A stretch of DNA of 63,253 bases, taken from Anaerolineae bacterium (GTDB taxonomy: Bacteria; Chloroflexota; Anaerolineae; Aggregatilineales; Phototrophicaceae). Shown piece by piece: positions 53,054-61,236 of this stretch. How positions within the stretch are numbered: the first letter of the stretch is position 1; every line of letters starts with the position of its first letter. Made by a program: the position numbers and the translations under genes. Below the pieces are notes generated by a model. That model was not told where the DNA came from and searched no databases. It saw only the letters and a list, made by a program, of their open reading frames with translations. The stretch is from positions 5,806-69,058 of the forward strand of contig JALHOR010000014.1 of NCBI GenBank assembly GCA_022842885.1, given 5' to 3'.

Positions 53054-53108
53054 CTACAACGAAACGCGCCGCCGCCCGATGGTGTTCAGCATCGTAAATG
53101 AAATCTAA
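53054..53108 (+). repeat. 55-bp direct repeat, right copy
   Basis: Perfect copy of 50392-50446. It is followed by ACAAAATGAGACGG, which is presumably the sequence originally downstream of rnj, so this copy is the likely pre-insertion end of the gene. Confidence 0.97.
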
Positions 53109-53250
53109 ACAAAATGAGACGGCGTTCCGATTCTAACACAGCGCCTATGTGCCTCTGATACATTTCCTGCATTTGGCATGGTTGAATCAAGATAAGTCGG
53201 ATGGCTGCCGGTGGTCGGCGCTATCCCCCATATCAGGAGACGACTTTATC

Positions 53251-55680
53251 ATGTTTGGATTGAATCAACACAACACTGAGGCGCTGTTATCCCAAATGCC
53301 GGAAGAAATGCCGGTGCTGCCCTTGCGGAATGTGGTGGCATTTCCGTTCAGCGTTTTGCCCATTGCCGTCGGAACGCCGCGTTCTTTGCGTCTGGTGCGA
53401 GAAGCGATTCATGGGAATCATTTGGTGGTGTTGGTGGCTGCCAAAGACCCGGATTTAGAAGAACCGACCCCTGACGATTTATATGAGGTAGGCGTGGTCG
53501 CCACCATTCAGCGCACTGCCCCCGGCGAAGGCGACAGCGTACAATTGATGGTGCAGACGTTAGAGCGCGTCAAAATCAGCCGCTGGACGAGCCATGACCC
53601 GTATCTAAAAGCCCAAGTCTATTTGGCACCTGACCACGAAGAAAATGACAAAGAAGCCGAGGCGCTCAATCGCGGCTTGGTATCACTCTCGCGGGAGATT
53701 GTGGCGCTCATGCCCGGCGTGCCAGATGAAGTCGCCGCCTTCATTGAGCGCATCAACAGCAATCGCATCCTCAGTTATGTGATTGCCGCCAATGCCCGCA
53801 TGGAACAAGACCAACGCGCCGCGATATTGGCGTTGGATAGCGTGAATGCCAAAATGCGAATGCTGCTCGGCATCTTATCGCAAGAGAAAGAAGTGCTGGA
53901 AATTGGGCAGCGTATTCGCGAAGAAACGCAAGAAAAAGTCAGCCAAGAACAACGTGAATTTTTCCTGCGCCGCCAGATGGATTCCATTCGTAAAGAATTA
54001 GGCGAAACCCAAGACGAAGCTGCCGAAGTTGCTGATTATCGGCGCAAAATCGAAGAAGCCAATATGCCCACAGAGGCACAAGAACAAGCCATCCGTGAAG
54101 TCAAACGCATGGAGCGCCTATCGTCGCAATCGGCAGAATATGGTGTGATTCGGACTTATCTGGATTGGTTGGTCGAATTGCCGTGGAATACCATGACCGA
54201 TGACAATCTCGATATTGCCCATGCGCGGCAGGTACTGAACGAAGACCACTACGACTTGAAAGACATCAAGACGCGCATTCTGGAATTTTTGGCGATTCGC
54301 AAATTGGCACACGAGCGCCAAAGCGAAAATACCATTGCCGCCGATGGTGCTGCGGTGATTCTGCTCTTTGTGGGCCCGCCCGGCGTTGGCAAAACCAGTT
54401 TGGGCAAATCTATCGCCCGTGCCTTAGGGCGCGAATTTACGCGCATGAGCTTGGGCGGGATGCGCGACGAATCCGAGATTCGCGGTCATCGCCGCACTTA
54501 TATTGGGGCAATGCCGGGACGCATCATTCAGGCGCTCAAACGAGCCAAAACACGCAATCCGGTGTTCATGCTGGATGAAGTGGATAAAATCGGCAACGAT
54601 TGGCGCGGCGACCCTGCCAGTGCTTTGCTGGAAGTCTTAGACCCGCAGCAAAACAATGCTTTCCGCGACCATTATCTGGATGTGGATTTTGACCTGAGCG
54701 ACATCATTTTTATCGCTACCGCCAACCAATTGGACACAATTCCGCGCCCGCTGCTGGATAGAATGGAAATTATCCAATTGGATGGGTATACCGAATACGA
54801 AAAAATCCGTATCGCGCAGGAACATTTAGTCAAACGCCAATTGCAGGTCAACAGCCTGAATGCCGAAGAAATTATCCTCACGGAAGATGCTTTACGGGCG
54901 ATTGTCCGTGATTACACCCGTGAAGCGGGCGTGCGGAATTTAGAGCGTGAAATCGGTGCGGTCATGCGAAAAGTGGCGATTCAAATTGCTGCTGGTGATA
55001 CCCAGCAGGTCGAAGTGACGGCGCAGCATGTCCGTGAATTTTTGGGCAAACCGCGCTTCCGGTTTGAAGCGGCGAATCGCGTGGAAATTCCCGGCGTCGC
55101 TACCGGAATGGCATGGACGCCCGTCGGCGGGGATATTCTGTTCATCGAAGCCACACGCAGCAAAGGGCATGGACAAATGACCATCACCGGGCAATTGGGC
55201 AAAGTGATGGAAGAAAGTGTGCGAATCGCCTACAGCTATTTGCGCTCTCATGCTCAGGAATTGGGCATCAATGAAGACCTGTTTGAAAATTCGGATTTTC
55301 ATATTCACGTTCCCGAAGGCGCTGTTCCCAAAGACGGACCCAGCGCAGGTATCACCATGACGACGGCGCTCTACAGCTTACTCATTGGTCAGCCTGTGCG
55401 GGCAGATGTGGCGATGACTGGGGAAACGACATTGCGCGGGCAAGTCTTGCCCATCGGTGGCGTGAAAATGAAAGTGTTGGCAGCACATCGGGCGGGCTTA
55501 CGCACGATTATTCTGCCGGAAATCAACATGGAAGATTTGGATGATTTGCCGGACAGCGTGCGCGAAGAATTGACCTTTGTGCCGGTGGCTCGTATTGACG
55601 AAGTGCTGGCGAATGCTATTCGTCCAGTATCCTTCCAGCATGAGCCTGTGCCAGTGGAAAATGAGACGGTCTTGGCGTAA
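53251..55680 (+). CDS. lon: ATP-dependent Lon protease
   Basis: An 809-residue LonA protease for damaged and regulatory proteins. Domains in order: the LON substrate-binding domain (PVLPLRNVVAFPFSVLPI), a coiled region, an AAA+ module with Walker A GPPGVGKT (375-382) and Walker B PVFMLDEVD, and the protease domain with catalytic Ser698 in DGPSAG and Lys741. The ATG at 53251 has AGGAG eleven bases upstream; a longer frame from 53149 is not family-like. Terminator at 55690. Confidence 0.97.
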   Translation: MFGLNQHNTEALLSQMPEEMPVLPLRNVVAFPFSVLPIAVGTPRSLRLVREAIHGNHLVVLVAAKDPDLEEPTPDDLYEVGVVATIQRTAPGEGDSVQLMVQTLERVKISRWTSHDPYLKAQVYLAPDHEENDKEAEALNRGLVSLSREIVALMPGVPDEVAAFIERINSNRILSYVIAANARMEQDQRAAILALDSVNAKMRMLLGILSQEKEVLEIGQRIREETQEKVSQEQREFFLRRQMDSIRKELGETQDEAAEVADYRRKIEEANMPTEAQEQAIREVKRMERLSSQSAEYGVIRTYLDWLVELPWNTMTDDNLDIAHARQVLNEDHYDLKDIKTRILEFLAIRKLAHERQSENTIAADGAAVILLFVGPPGVGKTSLGKSIARALGREFTRMSLGGMRDESEIRGHRRTYIGAMPGRIIQALKRAKTRNPVFMLDEVDKIGNDWRGDPASALLEVLDPQQNNAFRDHYLDVDFDLSDIIFIATANQLDTIPRPLLDRMEIIQLDGYTEYEKIRIAQEHLVKRQLQVNSLNAEEIILTEDALRAIVRDYTREAGVRNLEREIGAVMRKVAIQIAAGDTQQVEVTAQHVREFLGKPRFRFEAANRVEIPGVATGMAWTPVGGDILFIEATRSKGHGQMTITGQLGKVMEESVRIAYSYLRSHAQELGINEDLFENSDFHIHVPEGAVPKDGPSAGITMTTALYSLLIGQPVRADVAMTGETTLRGQVLPIGGVKMKVLAAHRAGLRTIILPEINMEDLDDLPDSVREELTFVPVARIDEVLANAIRPVSFQHEPVPVENETVLA

Positions 55681-55689
55681 ATATCTAAG

Positions 55690-55726
55690 AAAATGCCCTA
55701 TGCATAAGATGGATAGGGCATTTTTC
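55690..55726 (+). terminator. Rho-independent terminator of lon
   Basis: AAAATGCCCTAT pairs with ATAGGGCATTTT as a 12-bp stem with an 11-base loop and a run of T after it. It stands 10-45 bases beyond the lon stop. Confidence 0.92.
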
Positions 55727-55809
55727 TTATTGGGGTGGCGTAACGCAATCCGAGATTACAAATTGGATGATTTACTCGTGGCTTCATAGCACACAGCTTA
55801 ATCTGATAT

Positions 55810-56262
55810 TTAGTCAGGTTTCTTCAAAAACAATGCCGAGCGTGTGACTTCAATACATATCACGCCATTTTGATTGCGCCCAATGTGTTTCATCTTGATA
55901 ATGCCGCAATCCGGGCGCGATTTGCTCTCGCGTTTTTCCAGAATTTCCGTTTCGACATACAGCGTATCCCCATGAAACATCGGATGAGGATGTTTGACAT
56001 TCTCATAACCCAAATTTGCCACAATCGTACCCGCCGTTAAATCGCCAACGGTGATGCCCACTACTAGCCCCATGGTAAACACGCCATTCACAATGCGCTG
56101 CCCAAACTCGGTTTTGGAAGCAAAATCTTCGTTCAGGTGTAGTGGTTGGTTGTTCAACGTCAGGCTGTTGAACAACACATTGTCCATCTCGGTCAGGGTG
56201 CGCCCGATATCATGTTTAATCAGTTGACCGGGCGCAAGTTCATCGTAAAATTTACCGGTCAT
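55810..56262 (-). CDS. MaoC-family dehydratase
   Basis: A 150-residue hot-dog-fold enzyme with the hydratase-2 site: the NNQPLHLNEDFA segment carries the conserved His and Asp, and GQRIVNGVFTMGLVVG the following helix. It hydrates or dehydrates enoyl-CoA-like substrates; many relatives near Chloroflexi genes act on mesaconyl- or 3-hydroxyacyl-CoA. It is transcribed with, and 21 bp downstream of, the selenoprotein candidate. Specific substrate unknown. Confidence 0.9.
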   Translation of the reverse strand: MTGKFYDELAPGQLIKHDIGRTLTEMDNVLFNSLTLNNQPLHLNEDFASKTEFGQRIVNGVFTMGLVVGITVGDLTAGTIVANLGYENVKHPHPMFHGDTLYVETEILEKRESKSRPDCGIIKMKHIGRNQNGVICIEVTRSALFLKKPD

Positions 56263-56283
56263 AAAATCGTCACTCTTGGGTGA

Positions 56284-56775
56284 TTAAGGGATCCAATCCG
56301 AATAGACCGTCAGGAATTGTTCGGGTTCTTCGGCATCATTGGTAAAAACATGAATGCGAAATTCGTGTTTGCCGCCCATGCTTTCGGGCATGGTAAAATT
56401 GAGGCTGAGTGTGCCGGTTTGACCAGAATTGAAGGTCGTCGAACTGACGACAGCGCGGGGTGGTCAGCACCCCTCAATCAGTTCCACCACAGGTTCACGC
56501 ACCAGCCGCAGCGGTGCATCACCAATATTTTTCAGCGTAAAGACGGCTTCGACAGGCACATCATATTTTACCTGTCCAAAATCAATCGCTGTTTTATCTA
56601 CTTGCAACCGCGCCCCACCAGTATATTCGGGCGCATAGGCAGGTTGCAACAGCCAAGCCGCTAATGCTGCCAAACCCGCCATCACCACCACAGCAATGAG
56701 GGCGGCTATCCTATACGGGGGACGGGCTGTATTGCTGGGGGTAGGCTGCTTATTTTTTGCAGATGTAGGTTTCAT
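56284..56775 (-). CDS. Probable selenoprotein: membrane-anchored DUF1573-like protein with Cys-Sec
   Basis: The gene starts at ATG 56775 (AAGGAG nine bases upstream). A transmembrane anchor (about residues 23-45) is followed by a DUF1573-like Ig domain (AIDFGQVKYDVPVEAVFTLKN). At 56466-56464 an in-frame TGA follows the Cys codon (EGC-TGA-PPRAVVSS); the frame then stays open for 59 more codons with a family-like protein (LSLNFTMPESMGGKHEFRIHVFTND) to TAA at 56284. Total 163 residues with Sec at position 104. A SECIS-like stem-loop lies 18 nt beyond TGA. From memory, relatives with Cys-Cys-Pro-Pro exist. A nonsense mutation is the alternative, but the conserved sequence beyond argues against decay. 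Confidence 0.75.
56435..56473 (-). promoter_or_regulatory. Candidate bacterial SECIS with a UGA-presenting hairpin
   Basis: On the minus strand, GGGGTG/CACCCC (56473-56457) closes a five-base loop CTGAC that contains the TGA. Five bases later, GTCGTC/GACGAC (56451-56435) closes the loop AGTTC. The UGA-to-loop distance is 18 nt, the upper stem is six pairs, and G is the second loop base, all within the published bacterial SECIS model. Confidence 0.6.
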
Positions 56776-56975
56776 AAAAACAATCTCCTTGCCAGTATCG
56801 TTAATCATGAACGATGTTGCCATTATAGCCAAATAATGAATGGCTCACACAGGAAAAACGATACTTAAATGCAGTGCCAAAGCGCAGGTAAAACAGCGGC
56901 GAGGCGTGCGGTTGACAAATGCCAGCGCGTCTATAATCTTAATATGTTCACCAATGGCATTTGAGGCATATCCTG

Positions 56976-58060
56976 ATGAAACGTTTTCTTTTGCTGGCAC
57001 TGCTGATGGCGCTGCTTGCCGGGCAAGCACTGGCACAAAATAACCCAACGATCACGCCAACCCCCGCTGCGCCGCTGCCGCCCTATTATCTGTTGCAAAA
57101 TGTGCGTTATGAGCCGCAGCAGTGGAATAACTGTGGTCCCGCCACCATTACCAATGCGCTCAGTTATTTTGGGTATCAAGATAATCAGACGCGGGCGGCA
57201 AAATGGCTGAAACCCAATTACGAAGATAAAAATGTTAGCCCGGAACAACTGGTGGAATTCGTGAATACCCAAGTATCGGAACTGCCCGTCTACGCTAAAT
57301 TGCGTTATGGCGGCAACCGGGACTTGATGAACGCTTGCTGGCAAACAATTTTCCGGTGATTATCGAAAAAGGCTATGACCCGCCCCCCCATGATTTGGGC
57401 TGGATGGGGCATTATTTGCTATTGGTTGGCTATGATGAAAGTCGCACGCTGTATATCACCCACGATAGTTATGAAAGCGCCAACTACGAGTACGATTACA
57501 CCTATATCGAAGAATTTTGGCAGCACTTCAACTATACCTACATCATCATTTATACCGCTGACCGCGAAGCCGAATTGAATGCGCTTCTGGGCGAAGATGC
57601 TGATGAGAATGCCAATCTGATTAATGCCTTTGAGCTTGCCCGTGCCGAAGCCATCGCTGACCCCAATGATGCCTTTGCGTGGTTCAACATGGGGACAAAT
57701 TTTTTGGCAATGGGGATGCCTAACGAAGCAGCGATTGCCTATGACCAAGCCCGCAGCCTCACATTACCGTGGCGCATGTTCTGGTATCAATTTGGGCCCT
57801 TTGAGGCATATTATCAGGTTGGGCGTTACAACGATATGATTACGTTGGCACAGCAAAACCTGAACGATGGCGGCGGGCAATTCGTGGAGGAGACCTTTTA
57901 TTATGGGGGTCTAGCGCGGCAAGGCTTAGGCGAATATGACCGGGCGCTGGCAAATTTTGACCAAGCCCTCGCCTTTAATCCCAATTTTGCGCCAGCCCGC
58001 AGCGCCCGTGAAGCCTTAGTCGCCTTGATGCCGGCGCAAACCGCCAACACTGGGGGATAA
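56976..58060 (+). pseudogene. C39-like peptidase with TPR tail, frameshifted
   Basis: The first frame (56976-57359) has a signal peptide (MKRFLLLALLMALLAGQALA) and the C39 catalytic Cys53 in NNCGPATI; the second (57335-58060) has the catalytic His in GHYLLLVGYDES and TPR-like repeats. At about 57326-57331 the text reads ATGAACGCTTG where one more A (ATGAAACGCTTG) would join RDLMKRLLANNFPVII in one frame. So there is a single-base deletion in a short A-run; a real decayed gene or an assembly error, as both halves look otherwise intact. It probably encoded a secreted cysteine peptidase. The start has GAGG upstream. Confidence 0.8.
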
Positions 58061-58072
58061 TCTACCATCACT

Positions 58073-58091
58073 GGGGCGCACTGAGCGCCCC
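58073..58091. repeat. GC-rich stem-loop between the C39 and GT4 genes
   Basis: GGGGCGC (58073-58079) and GCGCCCC (58085-58091) pair across ACTGA, with no T-run after them. It resembles the GGGCGACC- and GGGAGCGC-type hairpins at 24024-24073 in size and composition. Confidence 0.5.
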
Positions 58092-58106
58092 TTGCTGCTA
58101 GGCATC

Positions 58107-59363
58107 ATGGAACGCATGAAAATTTTACTGCTCACAGACCGGATTCCGCCGGAAAATCGGGGTGGCGCGGGCGAAGTGGTGTGGCGTTTAGCGCAACGCT
58201 TGCACCGTGCCGGACACACAGTTACGGTCATCGCCGCCACCCCTGACCAAACTTTTGAAGAAACGCGGGCAGACATTCCGACGATTCATCTTCACAGCCA
58301 TTACCCGGAACGCTATCGGGCATATCTATCGTTATATAACCCGCAAACGGTGGGCGCACTCAAAACCCTGTATCAGCGGTTACAACCCGACGTTGTTCAC
58401 GCCCATAATATCCATACCGATTTAAGTTATCATAGCTTGACATTGGCACATCGGCTGAAAATTCCGACTGTCTTTACATCGCATGATGTGATGCCCTTTG
58501 CCTATCATAAACTCAGCCATTTTATTCGGCATGACCAGTGCGAGACACCGCCGGACGACTATCGCTTGCCCTTCGGCTACAACCTGCGCCAGATGCGGTT
58601 GCGCTATAATCCGATGCGAAATGGGCTGATACGTCATATTTTGCGGCAACATGTGCAGGTACGCCTAGCACCATCCCAAGCCTTGTGTGCTGCCCACGCC
58701 GCCAATGGGTTGCCGCCGTTTGAATGCTTGCACAATGGCTTAGACATCGCTGATTTTGCCACCGCACCGCAAGCCGTGCAGAAATTACAAGAACGTTGGC
58801 AATTGGCAGGACGAAAAATTATCTTGTTTGCCGGACGCTTAACAGAAGCAAAAGGGACGGTGCCACTGTTGCAGGTATTAAATCAAGTGGTACAGCATGT
58901 GCCAGAAGCTCTCTTGTTGGTACTATCGGCGCAACCCATCGAAACCCAAATTCCGCCCGAATTTGCTCATTTGCAAGCGCAGCATATTCGCAGTGCTGGT
59001 TGGCTAAGTGGAGCAGACCTGACCGCCGCCTTTCATGTCGCCGATGTTGTGACAGTGCCTTCGATTATTTTTGATACGTTTCCAACAGTGAATTTAGAAG
59101 CGATGGCTGCCGCCAAACCTGTCCTTGCCACTTGTCACGGTGGCTCACGCGAAGTTGTGCAGGATGGTGTCACCGGATATATCATCAATCCTTTTGCCAC
59201 CGACGATTTTGCCGCCAAAATCACGCGATTACTGCAAAATGCGGCGTTATGCCAACAAATGGGCGCTGCCGGGCAAGCCCGCCTGCAAACTGCCTTCTCC
59301 ATGCAGCAGCATTTGAACGGCGTGCTGCGTTATTATGAGCAGGCACATCAGTTGCTACATTAA
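58107..59363 (+). CDS. GT4 family glycosyltransferase
   Basis: A 418-residue GT-B enzyme. The N-terminal domain has GGAGEVVWRLAQRLHRAGH (acceptor loop) and HAHNIHTDLSYHSL; the C-terminal donor domain has ILFAGRLTEAKGT, then ADVVTVPSIIFDTFPTVNLEAMAA (E-x7-E-type motif) and VQDGVTGYIINPF. It transfers a sugar from a nucleotide donor to a lipid or glycan in the cytoplasm; the specific product is unknown. The ATG at 58107 (AGG seven bases before) is used; one at 58116 is also possible. Confidence 0.93.
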   Translation: MERMKILLLTDRIPPENRGGAGEVVWRLAQRLHRAGHTVTVIAATPDQTFEETRADIPTIHLHSHYPERYRAYLSLYNPQTVGALKTLYQRLQPDVVHAHNIHTDLSYHSLTLAHRLKIPTVFTSHDVMPFAYHKLSHFIRHDQCETPPDDYRLPFGYNLRQMRLRYNPMRNGLIRHILRQHVQVRLAPSQALCAAHAANGLPPFECLHNGLDIADFATAPQAVQKLQERWQLAGRKIILFAGRLTEAKGTVPLLQVLNQVVQHVPEALLLVLSAQPIETQIPPEFAHLQAQHIRSAGWLSGADLTAAFHVADVVTVPSIIFDTFPTVNLEAMAAAKPVLATCHGGSREVVQDGVTGYIINPFATDDFAAKITRLLQNAALCQQMGAAGQARLQTAFSMQQHLNGVLRYYEQAHQLLH

Positions 59364-59521
59364 GGAATTTTTGCACAATATCAAGTTAAATCTCAATTCA
59401 ATCTAAATGATTTGCTCAAATGTGCGGATTTTATGCTTAATTTTGCCTGCGCTATCTATGACGATAACCCTTAAGATGCTAGGCTGGCATCAAAGAGGGG
59501 CAAAGCAAACATTAAAGGTTG

Positions 59522-59550
59522 TTGACAGAAAAGTAAAAAGTGCATAAGAT
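59522..59550 (+). promoter_or_regulatory. Near-consensus sigma-70 promoter of the sRNA candidate
   Basis: TTGACA (59522-59527, a perfect -35), a 17-base spacer and TAAGAT (59545-59550). Transcription would start at about 59557. There is no open frame immediately downstream. Confidence 0.7.
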
Positions 59551-59556
59551 AAAGTC

Positions 59557-59659
59557 AAATAAGCGGTGTGGAGTAATTAAAAAATTTATTCAAAAAAACT
59601 TTTTTCCCTCCACTCCACACAAACAACTAAAATGCCCTGCATCCTCGCAGGGCATTTTT
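59557..59659 (+). ncRNA. Candidate small RNA of about 100 nt
   Basis: Between the promoter and the terminator at 59629-59659 is a 9-bp inverted repeat, GTGTGGAGT (59566-59574) with ACTCCACAC (59612-59620), enclosing an A/T-rich loop. No ribosome site or coding frame was found. It lies about 110 bases upstream of the NarL-like regulator, so it could instead be that gene's leader with an attenuator. It does not match a known RNA family that I can recognise. Confidence 0.5.
59629..59659 (+). terminator. Rho-independent terminator
   Basis: AAAATGCCCTGC pairs with GCAGGGCATTTT as a perfect 12-bp stem, loop ATCCTC, followed by TTTTT. It is the second terminator of the AAATGCCCT type in this window, the other being that of lon. 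Confidence 0.92.
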
Positions 59660-59769
59660 CATTAATGAACTTGCTAATCTGATGACGGTTTTTAAGCCCT
59701 TCTATTGCACGCGATTGGCTTTCTGCTTAAACTTTAGGTAATTCACATCCAAGATGTAGGCAGAAGACG

Positions 59770-60507
59770 ATGCCCGAATTAGAAACAGTCAACCTGCGGG
59801 TGGTGGCAGTAGATACGGATTATTATGCGCTGCAATCTATCAACAGCTATCTGGCATGGGATAGGCGTACCCGCGTCATGTTCCTCACCACTGATATGGA
59901 TGAGCTATGGAGCTACCTGAAAGCGGTGCCAGTAGTTGAACATCCTGATGTGGTGGTGCTAGATGCCGACCATCTTGGGGGCCCACATGGGTTAATCGAG
60001 ACCTTAGAACGCATTAATCATGCTGTTCCAGCGGCGATGCCCATTTGTTTGGCGCAGCAAATTGATATTTCGTTGATAGAAGCGGCGGCTAAAACCGGGG
60101 CGCGGGCTTATCTACTGAAGCAAGAAGTGCGGTTGCAACTTGCCGCCGCCATTGTCTACACTCGTGACCATGATTTTGTGGTGACAGCCAACATCGCCCG
60201 TGCCACCCGCGATATTTTTCATTTGCGGTTGCATCATGCCAGTATCTTGCCCGACCAACGCGAATACCCCGAAATGACAGACCGTATTCGCCAAGCGATT
60301 CAATTGTGCGTGATTGAAGGGATGCCCGCGCAGCTTGCCGCGCATGAGATGGGCATCAGCCTCCACACTATTCGCGGCTACATCAAAGAAGGCTATCGCA
60401 TCCTAGAAACCTATGATCAGAGCGAATATCCAACCGAGATGACCCCCCAAGAACGCGCTTTCATGCGTTTTACCGCCTTGGCAGATGATACCGAGGATGT
60501 AGACTAA
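59770..60507 (+). CDS. Receiver-like transcriptional regulator with sigma-70-region-4-like HTH
   Basis: A 245-residue protein. The N-terminal receiver-like domain (about 8-130) has Asp15 and Asp17, a phospho-acceptor-like Asp65 in VVLDADH and Lys in YLLKQEV, but the Thr/Ser position is Ala-Gln, so phosphorylation is doubtful. The C-terminal HTH (RIRQAIQLCVIEGMPAQLAA, EMGISLHTIRGYIKE) resembles the NarL/sigma-region-4 fold. It may respond to a signal other than phosphate. The sRNA candidate and terminator lie just upstream. Confidence 0.8.
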   Translation: MPELETVNLRVVAVDTDYYALQSINSYLAWDRRTRVMFLTTDMDELWSYLKAVPVVEHPDVVVLDADHLGGPHGLIETLERINHAVPAAMPICLAQQIDISLIEAAAKTGARAYLLKQEVRLQLAAAIVYTRDHDFVVTANIARATRDIFHLRLHHASILPDQREYPEMTDRIRQAIQLCVIEGMPAQLAAHEMGISLHTIRGYIKEGYRILETYDQSEYPTEMTPQERAFMRFTALADDTEDVD

Positions 60508-60515
60508 AAAATGTT

Positions 60516-60989
60516 TTAGGCAGATGTTTCCACTGTTTCAGCGGTCTTGATGCTCACACTATCACCAACGTGGATACTGCCGCCCAATAACACTTTTGCC
60601 AGCACACCCAAAGCGCCGGGCGGTGTGGCTTTTCCCTGCACTTGGATGAACCAAGCACAACCATTGCGTGGTTTGACCACCTCAATCACAGCTTCGCCTA
60701 GCTGTAGTTGAGTGCCAGATTCTAACGTTTCCAGCGCCAACCCTTGCACGATAATTTGCTCGCCCATTTGCCCCGGTGCCACCTGAAAACCTGCTTCTGC
60801 CAGATGTTGCAATGTTTCATAGGACATGATGTTGAGTTGGCGTTCTGGGTGATGCCCGGCTTTGTGGTCGCCTTGAATGCCGTGTCCGGCGATAAGGGTC
60901 ACTGTTTGCGTGGGGCGGCGATTAAAATGATACGGTGGTGTATGCTCAGATGCGCCCGGTGAATAAACCAGACTATAAATGGTTGCCAT
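60516..60989 (-). CDS. MOSC-domain protein
   Basis: A 157-residue protein with the MOSC fold of molybdenum-cofactor sulfurases: GIQGDHKAGHHPERQLNIMS, GQMGEQIIVQGLAL and the conserved Cys in PRNGCAWF. It has no aminotransferase domain and so is a YiiM/YuaD-like single-domain form, which may bind molybdopterin and use N-hydroxylated compounds. The ATG at 60989 has a GGGGGAG site upstream. It converges on the regulator at 59770, whose stop is 8 bp away. Confidence 0.88.
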   Translation of the reverse strand: MATIYSLVYSPGASEHTPPYHFNRRPTQTVTLIAGHGIQGDHKAGHHPERQLNIMSYETLQHLAEAGFQVAPGQMGEQIIVQGLALETLESGTQLQLGEAVIEVVKPRNGCAWFIQVQGKATPPGALGVLAKVLLGGSIHVGDSVSIKTAETVETSA

Positions 60990-61236
60990 AAGTTGTCTCC
61001 CCCTCCTCAAAATCGTGTAGAATCAGCTTAAAACGAACATCTGCCAAATGCTAGTACCATCCCAGACTGTTTGCCGGAACGCTGTTCATGATTGTGGGTA
61101 TGGGCAAAAAATTATCTTTCGCTCAAGAGCCGTCTGGCATGTATCCAATTGATTTTTGGCTAGAGACTGGTGAGAAAAACAGAACGCGCTATAATCAAGG
61201 GGATATTAATAAGAATATGAGTGGACTGGCAGATAC

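Larger units (their letters stand above)
50447..53108. mobile_element. AT-rich SIR2/metallo-beta-lactamase defence-like island at the 3' end of rnj
   Basis: Between the two 55-bp repeats lie 2,607 bp of visibly AT-rich DNA with two minus-strand genes only: SIR2 (51235-52875) and MBL-fold (50505-51242), which overlap by eight bases. Together with the second repeat the insert is 2,662 bp. The repeat ends exactly at the rnj stop, so rnj is intact on the left. The second copy, followed by the original downstream sequence, looks like the displaced gene end. No integrase, transposase or tRNA is present; the element may have moved with a recombinase in trans, or arisen by homologous recombination. 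Left interior end has a perfect 15-bp hairpin (50462-50495). Confidence 0.8.

Noticed and set aside
50392..53108. Assembly artefact creating the 55-bp repeats
   Set aside because: Cannot be excluded without reads, but the repeat ends exactly at the stop codon and the interior has distinct composition and intact genes, which fits insertion better.
57320..57340. Programmed frameshift in the C39 gene
   Set aside because: No slippery heptamer, internal Shine-Dalgarno or downstream structure is apparent; a simple one-base deletion fits.
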